A stretch of DNA of 64,000 nucleotides from Tricholoma matsutake (taxonomy: Eukaryota > Basidiomycota > Agaricomycetes > Agaricales > Tricholomataceae): positions 7,750,001 to 7,814,000 of the forward strand of contig AP026550.1 of NCBI GenBank assembly GCA_026075535.2, read 5' to 3'. Position 1 is the stretch's first letter. The number at the start of each line of letters is the position of its first letter. The translations under genes and the position numbers were made by a program. Below, piece after piece: positions 55,600-64,000 of the stretch. The notes under the pieces are model-generated. The model saw only the letters and a program-made list of their open reading frames with translations, made no database searches and was not told the DNA's origin.

Positions 55600-57786
55600 A
55601 GGAACACACTCCACAGTCCCTTGGGAGTATGTTGAGCAGCTCAACCTTTGTCCCAGCAGCTTTGAGGGGCCTGCTCCCAGTGGTGATGATGGGTATAGAA
55701 TGTGGTGCTGTGAAAACAAACATCAAAGACCTCAGCAAAGGCTTGTTCCACACAAGTCCATGCATGGGTTGCTGCTTCACATTTGTGAAATGCTCGAATT
55801 ATATCAATAGTATAATAATCTGTTGGCCAGATTGGCTGGCAGTCATTGTCAAAGGATGCAGATGGCAATGATGGTTGCGATGATGATGAGTTGGAAGAAT
55901 GGGGCCATTTGGGTGCAGTGGTGGTAGTAGTGTCGGTAGTAGTGTCATCAGGGTCTTTGGGATCAGAAGTGAGGTCAATCATAACAGGCTCAATTTTGAT
56001 GTTGACTAGTGGGGGACGAGATAAGGTCTGGCGATGCCATATGACAAGCTCAGGTGGTTGGGTGAGAAGGTTGTCATCACTGTCAGATAAGGTGAGGTCA
56101 ACCATACAGTCAGACAGCTTGGTTTTGAATCTTCGAGGAATTGATGCAGTCCGAGTAAGTCGCTGGTTTGACGACCTCTATTCCTCCCCCTCATCACTGT
56201 CCTCAGCATCACTGCCCAAACTCATCACTCCTTTATGTAGACCCTTGCCTCTGGTTCTCTCCTTCAATGCCTGTTGGACAGGCACACATGCACACTGATG
56301 TACAGGCTCCTCCTCATCACCCTCTGAGCTCAGTATCTCTTTATGCAGACCCTTGATTTTATTTCTCTCCTTCAGTGCCTTTTGGACATGTGTGTGCTCC
56401 CAGGGGAGATTCTTTGAGAAGTGAGGTGAGCATTGCTGGCTGTCAGAGCGCAGATGATCAAAACCATGGCAGTCAGTAATGTGAAGACCTTTCAGAAAGA
56501 TGCAGTCACCATCCTTGAGCGGGATGACATGGCTGACAGGAGCCTTCATTCAAGTGAGAATGGAACTATTGTACACATTGACATGAGCTTCCGGCTCAAG
56601 CCCAACCAATAGATCCACCTCTGAAAGCACTGCTGCGGTGAAGACAAAGTTGGGCCAAAGGAATCCCCCCTGCACTTCAAACACAGTCAGTTCCTTCCCA
56701 TCCTATCAAAAAGCTGTTAGTGAATGGAGGAGGTCTCATGCAAGAGGACCTGCAACCACACCTGTGCCCATCCATAAACAATAACCTGGTGCTTCGTCTT
56801 CTCTGTATTGGCCAGTCGCTCTGCATCTGCAGCACACCACTGTTCCTGCAGCTCCTGCTCTATCACATAATGTTTTGTGAAAGCCACTGACATCTGCAAG
56901 GCATAATGTGGGTTTGCATACATATCAACCAATGCTGCCGAGGTAGCTGCTGTTGGGGGTGGTGAGACAGATTGTGAACATAGTGAATCTGGTGAGATAG
57001 CCCACTGCTTCCCTTTCTCTTGAGTAGCAGGAGTGGTGCTATGGCCCTTCACTCTACAACCTCCTACATTGATACAATGCCTGCGGCACATACATGGTAC
57101 ACACTCAGGGTGTATGTGTGCCGACTTGCACCCCTGTTTCGCACAAGATGAGGGAGCAGTGGCTGGCGGGGCAGTGTTTGAGGGCACAACAAGAGCAGCA
57201 GGTGGCAGCTGTGTAGAAGGCGGCAAGACTGGCGAGGTGCAGGGTGATGTGATGGGAGAGGACTTTGGTATTACTAGTGTTGCCTTGACTGACTTGGGGC
57301 ATTTTTGTAATTTTAAAATAACTTGACACAATGCACTCAGCCTGCTTAGTGTTGAGAGAGGACTCATCAACTTTTGGGGCTCCCTATCTTTGTGGATATT
57401 TTCAGAATTCTATACAATTTATTGGAATTGATATTGCCTTTGACTCATTTTTGCAATGGTTGACTTGCAAAAATGAGTCAAAGGCAATATCAATTCCAAT
57501 AAATTGTATAGAATTCTGAAAATATCCACAAAGATAGGGAGCCCCAAAAGTTGATGAGTCCTCTCTCAACACTAAGCAGGCTGAGTGCATTGTGTCAAGT
57601 TATTTTAAAATTACAAAAATGCCCCAAGTCAGTCAAGGCAACTCTAGGTGTTACCCAGCGGAAGTAGCTGCAGGTCTTGTTGCCACCTTTGTCCACTGCA
57701 CTGCAGACCACAAACTCCCACCCAGTGTTTCCATTTTTGTTTGACTTGCATACAGTTACAGGGACACTGTGTGCATTTGAACACAT
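55600..57786 (-). pseudogene. GRF zinc-finger gene of unknown function, split by a fold-back element
   Basis: The minus-strand start at 57786 gives CSNAHSVPVTVCKSNKNGN, WEFVVCSAVDKGGNKTCSYF and RW, a GRF-type zinc finger in which the signature Arg of GREF is Trp. The frame is then broken by the insert at 57275-57646. It resumes VIPKSSPITSPC, a Cys-rich CAKQGCKSAHIHPECVPCMC and CINVGGC segment, QVIVYGWAQ, SHVIPLKDGDCIFLKGLHIT, PWEHTHVQKALKERNKIKG, an acidic stretch, and finally IWPTDYYTIDIIRAFHKCEA with FHSTTFYTHHHHWEQAPQ near 55650. This architecture recurs in Agaricomycete genomes near transposons; its role is unknown. Intact long exons suggest recent inactivation. Confidence 0.65.
57275..57646. 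mobile_element. Fold-back hAT-type MITE, perfect 178-bp inverted arms
   Basis: The 372-bp insert starts TAGTGTTGCC and ends GGCAACTCTA. Arms 57279-57456 and 57465-57642 are, by eye, identical inverted copies separated by 8 nt. Flanking octamers GGTATTAC (57267-57274) and GGTGTTAC (57647-57654) differ by one transition. The two strands encode the same 62-residue open frame purely because of the symmetry. Confidence 0.9.
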
Positions 57787-58826
57787 GTTGTGGGGGTTGT
57801 GACATCTTATGTCAGATGACTAAAAGAAAACATGTCAGTGAAGGCCCAGATACATTAGCTTAGCCTTGCCTAGCAAGCAGAAGAGAAATGGCACAATGTG
57901 GTGCTGGGTGAGATACTACAAACTTGATGGGAATGAAGAGATAGGTGAGTCAAGGGCAAGTTGAGTGAACACCAGAAAAAGAACTGGAAAAAGATTGGGA
58001 GAAGATCCACAGACCAAAAAATGAAGGGATGATGTGAGCAAGAAGTGAGGCAAGAGGACAGATGCGTGCAAAATGTAGAAGGATTGAATTTACAAATTCA
58101 GTTTGAGTTGGCATGGTTACATAACCCAGTGGGCCAGGTGGGCTGGGTGGGACTTGTAGGAATCTCCAATACCTGGATTTTCTAAACATTTCAGAACTGG
58201 ACCAAAGTTCAGTTCAGGGTTCAGGCAGATGAAAAACTATGTGAGCTTGTTTGAACCTGTTTGAACTGATGAACTTGTGTGAACAAATGATTTGCAAATG
58301 ATTACAAAAATCACTGGCACCTGTGATGGACCAGGAGAGCAGGCTGTGATGGGTGTAGTTCAGGGTCTGATCAACTTTTCCAGTCCTCATGCTGGAAATT
58401 TGGTGCATCAGCAGCATCATGTCACACTTCTGTCCCTTGAGAGGAAATGACAACACCCCCAAAAGGGAACACTTACAAATTATATAAGATAATGATAAGT
58501 TATAACTGAGGAGATTTTCCAACTTACCATGTATGACAGAAGTCACTTACCCACAATCAAATCTATAGGCACTTTTTGAAGACATGTATTAGAGTATTAA
58601 GTCATATTATATACCATCCCTTGCATATATGTGTGAGGGAGGCTATGTAATAAAAAGAAAACAAAATAATAAAACACCCTCTGCCTCATATTTCATGTGA
58701 GGGAAAGGCACCACCACTGTCAGTGTTCCCTCAGTGCTGAGCACCCATTGTCACTGTCAGTGGCCCCCTCATCAGTGGTGCTCCCTCCTCATCAATGGGA
58801 GCTTGTCATTACTGGTAGTGGTCCCT
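57787..58826. other. No supported gene; CCCTC/GAGGG hairpins near 58610-58710
   Basis: A minus-strand 110-codon frame (58214-58546) has no recognisable relatives. At 58610-58710 CATCCCTTGCATATAT...GAGGG and GCCTCATATTTCATGTGAGG resemble the C-rich/G-rich hairpins of E2, so another related element may start here. Confidence 0.35.
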
Positions 58827-59365
58827 AGTGAATGGCAGGGGTATGCAAAACCCTGGGGGTATTTGTCAAGGGTAGATGAGGGTATGGGTGAGGGTAGTGT
58901 TTGTACCCTCAGCCAACCCTTACCCTTGGGAGGGGTCCCAGGGTAGGTAAAATCTCTGCATGGGGGGCATATAATAAAGTAAATTTGCATCAAATACCAT
59001 CAACGAAAGACTTCTACACAGCTTGTACTCAAATTTAGCAGAATATACATTGCATTTTCCAAGTATTGATGTTTTGACATCACAGGATTTCCAAATTCTG
59101 CATAGGTACTACTTGAAAATGTGTTGTAGCACTTTTATACTGCCAAGAAAGTGGCCAGATGTTCATGTCTTTGACTCAATTGATAATAAAAGTGATTTTA
59201 GTCACTCATCCTATGATACATCTTGGGGGTATTGTGTATGCTCCATACCCCTCCATACCCATACCGATACCCCTCAAAACCCTGACCCTTGTGAGGGGTA
59301 AGGGGTATTGGAGGGTGAGGGTAAGGGTGGCCTCAAAATACCCCAGGGTTACCCCTGCCATTCTC
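58827..59365. mobile_element. MULE-like MITE, related family (11-bp TSD)
   Basis: The direct repeat TAGTGGTCCCT flanks the insert (58816-58826, 59366-59376). Ends are AGTGAATGGCAGGGGTA and TACCCCTGCCATTCTC. Internal GGGTA/TACCC-rich subterminal regions resemble the copies at 2460 and 6668, but the AT-rich core differs. The host segment consists of CTCCCTCCTCATCA-type repeats. Confidence 0.8.
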
Positions 59366-60239
59366 TAGTGGTCCCTCCTCATCAGCGATGCTTGGCAATG
59401 CTTGTCCCCCCCTGGTGGTCGCTCCCTGTCATTGTTGCTTGGCAAATTTTGACCAGGTTTGTCAACATTTCCTTTTTTGGGAGGTGTGTCCAACTCATTC
59501 TCTGTGTCACTTACCTCTGAATTGTGTTGCAGTGTCATACTTCTCATGTGTGTGTCATTCTTTGTTTTTCAATATGTGCAGGTTGCCAACATCAAGGTGT
59601 GTTTAAGCACCACTCACCTGCTAGTGCAGTCCAGCTTCCAGATTGGTAGACTTTGACTGTCAATGTGTTCAAGCATGCTAATTCAACATGCTTTAACTCC
59701 CATTCATTACATAATCTCAATTTAAGCACACTTATGTGTACAATGTTGAAGTATGTTCATTTTAAATAATCACATTTAAGCATGCTGAAGCAAATATCTC
59801 AATCATAACTTTAAGCATATTTTAAGCACACTTAATCATGCTCTTACACACATTTGAAAACTTGTTTAAGCATGAGTGCTTGAACAGTATGTAATGGAAA
59901 TGACTTATGAGAGAAAACATTTACTAGAACTGCATCAGTAACATCAGAATTTCTTAAATTATGCAGGAACAATCTCCTACATGGTCATAAGAATACAACT
60001 TGCAGCAGAAACAACAGAACTGAAATTAACTCACATAAGTCCAGTACTTGCTCTTCTTATGAGGTTTCCCTGGCCAGGATACAGTAATTGCTGCACTGGA
60101 TAGAACATCAGTAAACCATAATGCAGCATCAGATATGACTCACATAGGATCACAAGAGCTGGCTGCTGGAGTGCTGCAAGGCTTCCACATCCTCAGGTGG
60201 TTGATTTATATTCAACTTCAAGTGTGCTCTTTGTCAAGG
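59366..60239. repeat. Non-coding stretch with TTTAAGCAYRCTTAA array (59660-59885)
   Basis: Variants of TTTAAGCACACTTA, CATGCTTTAA and TTAAGCATG recur about ten times in both orientations. This again resembles the palindromic-word arrays at hAT-like element ends. Sequence from 59890 to 60239 holds nothing recognisable. Confidence 0.5.
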
Positions 60240-61760
60240 AACAGAACTTGAGCCCATATTGGTTGATTCTTTGTGCTTCTTTGTTGGCTTATCAGCATTT
60301 TCCACCCATTCTCCATGCTTGTATTTTGAAGTCTGCTTTGATACTGCTGATGTGGTAAATGAGTCATCCTCAATGGATGTAGTAGCAACTAAGTTGTCGG
60401 AAGTGGTGGTGAGAGCTGGAGCATCAGTATTGTTGAAAGTTTTGAGAGGTGTTGTGGGATTTGGACTTGCTTTACCTGAAGAAGTGGAGACTCGTGAGAC
60501 AATAGAAACCATGGGAGTGCAAATTGCAGGAACAATAGATGGTGTGGGACTGCAGAGATGCATGATGGTGGTAGAGCTCTCAATGGGGATTAGTAGATTG
60601 GATCCACTTGATCATGAAGCAGATACAGACACCATTGGGAGGATTTTTGAGCTGGAAGAAGTGGACTGTGAGATGGTGGTGGAAACAGAGTTGCTGGCAG
60701 GCTGGGCTGTAGATGTGTCAGAAGAATCTGCATTTTCCATTTCAACCAGGGCCAGAGGCAGCATTATAGCTCATGGGGCAGAGACTGGTTCAGTACAGAA
60801 TAGTGCCATTCCACCATTCTGATGTTGATGATTGTGGAGAATGGTGACAGCTACAATGTCAGCAAAGGGCATGTCACAAGGATTTGCAAGCATGGCAAGA
60901 CTTGAAGATAAGTGTGGTGAGAGATAAGAGGATAATCCATAAGGCATATTGTTCCAAGGAATGAGAGTGCCAGGCACCAGATTTTGACAACATCCTGCAG
61001 AAGTCAAACATGTAGAATAGGTGAGAAGCTACAAGGATCACTTACTCCATTGGGCTTCAAGAAAATCCTTCAAAAATTGACAATAGTCTGCCAAAGTCAG
61101 CATATCACTAACTTCTGGCAAGAGAGGTCGGCCAACATTGTCAAGTTCAAATCCAGGATCAACAATCTTGATTGGATCACAATTATCTTCATAACCATCA
61201 TGACAAATCTGTCAACAAATAAGTTAACAACTCACTTTTGATGTAGCTTTGACAGTACTTTGTCCATGGTCTCATGATATGATTGATGTACTTGGCATCA
61301 AAAGTCTTGAAGTCCACATCATCAGCTCATATTGAAAATCTGGGAAAGTGGGCAATTTGGTCAGCTACCATTTCTGGCACTATTGCAGAGACGATGAACT
61401 TACACACCAGTCTTGAATGTTTCATGGAGATGGAACACAGTGTTCCCAATTTGATTACTTCCCTGTCTATTCAAGTTGCACAGTATGTCCCACAATTCAT
61501 ATGGAAATAATGCCTGATTTCTGCACAATTTTTCAATGCACATGTGAAACAATCAAGTGTGAAAAAAACATACTGATATATCTCATCTGATTTATTGGTG
61601 GCTGCATTTGCAGTGGCTGCCTGAGCATCCCAGTCCTCCTTCTCGGTCTGTGGAAGGCTGTCCCAGTGAAGCTTCAATTCTTCCTGATACATTTGTGGGT
61701 GTTGGGTGCAGTGAATGTTCTCCCATTGATGCCTGGCAGTCATGGCAGCATTGATTGCAT
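60240..61760 (-). pseudogene. Unrecognised gene, similar in layout to the one at 29.5-33.1 kb
   Basis: Minus-strand reading from 61743 gives WENIHCTQHPQMYQEELKLH, WDSLPQTEKEDWDAQAATA and NAATNKSDEIYQ. Then, in other frames, there is QIGNTVFHLHETFKTG, and at the 3' end a Ser/Thr/Lys-rich tail (60234-60563) with basic KHKESTN. The motif of a Trp-containing helix followed by Ala/Asn repeats matches YEVAAAAANEKLGS in the plus-strand gene at 31.4 kb. Introns were not resolved and function is unknown. Confidence 0.4.
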
Positions 61761-61867
61761 CAGATGCATCCTGTTGGAAGAGTGTCCATCCAGTGACACA
61801 TGTCTCATTGAGCAGAAAGAATAGAGCAATATGAGGAGGGGTGGATGAGGATGATGCAGATGTAGGA

Positions 61868-62055
61868 ATTACTATATGAAAAGTAAGTTAACTCAGTGTT
61901 TGCACACACGAGCAAGAGCCAAACGACTATTTAATCACCTATATGAAAAGTAAGTTAACTAGGTGAAATCATAAGTAAGTAATGACAGTAGTAAGTAAGT
62001 AAGGGATGTTTACCTCAGTGTTTGTGCATGCAAGCAAGAGCCAAATGACTGAGGT
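61868..62055 (+). repeat. Imperfect direct duplication
   Basis: CTATATGAAAAGTAAGTTAA occurs at 61873 and 61940. CAGTGTTTGCACACACGAGC (61894) recurs as CAGTGTTTGTGCATGCAAGC (62017), each followed by AAGAGCCAAAYGACT. This is probably a local duplication with CpG decay. Confidence 0.7.
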
Positions 62056-62213
62056 GGTGGCAGGAAATTGTACAAAATTTATACTATGAGGTCTGCATGT
62101 CAAGATACCACTAATAAGCAAAAAGATATATGAATGAAACACAAAGGAGTGATGCCAATATAATAGACAAGAGAGGCAAATGAGGTATCATGATTGTGCT
62201 TACACAGTCCAGG

Positions 62214-63260
62214 TAGTCTTTTAAGGGTTGGTTTGGTCTGGTTGTTTGACCCCTAAGAGGGTTAACTGGGACCATAACTGGTCCAGACCATTACCTCAAG
62301 TCATATGGACCATAACTGGTTCAGACTGGTTTCAACCAGTTTTGCCAGCTAAATAAGTTCTATTATATAGTAAATAAAACTATTTACAATCACACCCTGC
62401 AAGCAGGTGCTCGCAGTGGTGTGGTATTGCTAAGAGAATAGAAAAAGAAAAGAAAAGAGTTAGAAAAAAAAAACCCACCATCCCACATTAGTAGTGAGGG
62501 TGGGGACTGCCATTGTGTTGTCCCAGCCATTTGTCATCCCCACAGTTCATCTTCCCTGTGGTTCATTGTCCCTGCAGTTCATCCCCATGATTCATTGTCC
62601 CAGAGGTTCATTGTCCCCGCAGTTTGTTGCCCCCACCATTCATTGTCCCTGTGTCATCCCTGCTGTTTGTCATCCCTGTTGTCCCTGCTGTTTGTCATCC
62701 CTGTTGTCCCTGCTGTTTGCCATCCATGTTGTCCCTGCCATTTGTCATCCCCATGGTTGGTTGTCACCACCCTTTGTTGCCCATGTTCATTGTCCCCACA
62801 CAATGTTGTCCCCGCGGTTCACTGTCCCCCACATTTGTTGTCCCACCCTTCATTGTTGGTTGTTCATGGGCCTAGGTTCCATTGTCATCAGCACCTCCAT
62901 ATCCCCCTATGAGCAGTGGCTCGCAGATGGGGTGGGGGTGCTGCATGATGTGGCATTGGCCATGGTCATCACTGTCCAGGAAAAGGGCCTGTTGCCACCC
63001 TGCGAGCAGAGGCTTGCAGTGGCAGTGCAGGGCTTTGTGGGGTACCTGTTTGGCTGGCTTGTGGGTGTCATTCAGCAGGCAGGTGATGTTGTTATCAACA
63101 TACAGGAACCTAAAGATAAAGAAAAACATTTAGTTAGTAAAAGAAAGAAATCAACTAACAAAAACATACCTGAGGGCCCCAACAACATTAGTTTGTCATT
63201 CGGGCCTCCTGTTTTGTGTTTGTTGGTTTGTGCAGTCATGGGTGTGGACAGAGTGGTGGT
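62214..63260 (-). mobile_element. hAT-like non-autonomous element E4, right part missing
   Basis: The left end TAGTCTTTTAAGGGTTGG, followed by GGTCCAGACC and AACTGGTTCAGACTGG words, parallels the left end of E3. The GCAAGCAGGTGCTCGC-type hairpin occurs at 62394, 62912 and 62997. A GGGCCCCAACAAC...GTCATTCGGGCC hairpin (63172-63208) precedes, on the minus strand, a 60-nt intron-like unit (63169 back to 63110, GTATGT...TACTAACTAA...TTTAG). Similarity to E3 fades near 63260 and no right tip is found. Confidence 0.6.
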
Positions 63261-64000
63261 GCATGTTGAAAAAGGGTCAGAGGGCAGATGAGACTCATGA
63301 GAGAAGAAGGGGAGGATGAGTTGGCAGAAAGAATGTGTACGTGTGTTGTTGATCACTTGCTCCAGCAATTGCCAGATATTGATCGATGCAGTGAGCATGT
63401 TGTTTTCAACAACCCCGAGGCTTCCTCCACTATTGCCAATGGTAAAAATACTGTTGAGACATGTGGGGGAGTATTGCATTAATCTACTACAGCCTTAAAT
63501 TTCATTTTTATGTGAAGTATTCAATATTCAATTGAGAAAACATTGTCGAGGCAAATGAATTACAGAACTTGAGTCAATGAAGTCCTTGAATCTATGCATT
63601 TTAGCAGTATATCTTGCCACAACTCTTCCACATCACATTATGCACTTAACTACTTATTTTAGGACATTCAGACACACTTGATTGTTCATTTTTAAGCTTC
63701 CAAATTAATTTCTAACAGGTACTAGGCTCACAATGGCAAAACTGACAACTTGCCATTTTCACTCTGATATCTATTCTATATGCTGGGGGGAATCTAGAAC
63801 TGCGTGGCTTTTTAAATTGGACTCATTGGAACATAAGTTATAGCTGTAAAACTATCAAAATTGACACTTGCCCTGTTACTCACTTTCTTTCCTTTCAAAT
63901 AAGATTTTGACTGTTGGGAGGTAAAGTTTGGAGCATAAATGTAATTTACTACATGTTTACAGGCCCCTATTCATGTGTGGTGCTCGACGCGCAGCAAAGT
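63261..64000. other. No recognisable gene
   Basis: CpG-poor, AT-rich sequence. GTGGGGGAGTATTGCATT at 63465 resembles the GGGGGAGTGTAAA near the right ends of E1 and E2, but nothing else supports an element end. Confidence 0.3.

Noticed and set aside
57331..57590. Two 62-residue proteins of near-identical sequence on opposite strands
   Set aside because: They are the unavoidable result of the perfect palindrome; each strand reads the same.
62494..63291. 265-residue plus-strand protein rich in Cys, His and Pro
   Set aside because: It reads through CATCCCTGCTGTTTGTC-type repeats of E4 and the intron-like unit on the other strand; composition explains it.

Overview
The window looks like a transposon-dense stretch of a basidiomycete genome, most likely an Agaricomycete (mushroom-type) fungus. 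The evidence is the mix of KDZ transposases with CxC2 and CxC5/CxC6 cysteine clusters, a Plavaka-like (Tnp2/CMC) transposase, Helitrons and chromodomain Ty3/gypsy elements. Host genes carry 48-55 bp introns. No species is assigned.

Host-like genes sit in two islands that keep normal CpG content. Island 1 (about 15.9-18.6 kb) holds a secreted/single-pass membrane protein gene. Island 2 (about 46.9-51.5 kb) holds a divergent pair: coproporphyrinogen III oxidase (minus strand) and a Baeyer-Villiger-type flavin monooxygenase (plus strand). Nearly everything else is mobile DNA, strongly CpG-poor, with in-frame stops that are mostly TGA where family members have Arg. That fits CGA-to-TGA decay of methylated DNA.

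Layout. 1-3.9 kb: Helitron Rep and PIF1 helicase remnant, split by a MULE-like MITE. 3.9-11.1 kb: two gypsy remnants, a tRNA-module hAT-like element (E1), and a nested MITE-in-MITE-in-gypsy stack. 11.1-12.4 kb: Helitron helicase C-terminus fused to a USP-like protease domain. 12.5-15.3 kb: Plavaka-like transposase (minus). 16.5-18.0 kb: host membrane protein. 19-22 kb: repeats and MITEs. 22.0-25.5 kb: CxC2-KDZ transposase (minus). 26 kb: P450 fragment. 27.4-33.1 kb: unrecognised, transposon-associated gene remains. 34.5-36.0 kb: hAT-like element E3. 36.3-37.3 kb: second Helitron fragment. 37.6-40.3 kb: an LTR split by hAT-like element E2. 40.4-46.9 kb: a 6.4-kb hAT-type element with about 148-bp TIRs, carrying a pogo-like transposase. 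47.6-51.4 kb: host pair. 51.7-52.3 kb: CACTA-type MITE with a nested TA-MITE. 53.5-55.3 kb: CxC5/CxC6 gene. 55.6-57.8 kb: GRF zinc-finger gene (minus), broken by a 372-bp fold-back hAT MITE. 58.8-59.4 kb: third MULE-like MITE. 60.2-61.8 kb: another unrecognised gene (minus). 62.2-63.3 kb: hAT-like element E4.

The most unusual signal is a family of hAT-like, transposase-free elements (E1-E4). They share internal modules: three classes of hairpin, one of them placed directly upstream of a 56-70 nt intron-like segment, plus outward-facing tRNA-like Pol III promoter modules in E1 and E2. Their ends have diverged into element-specific arrays of short palindromic words. All similarities were read by eye; no alignment, profile search or structure prediction was run.
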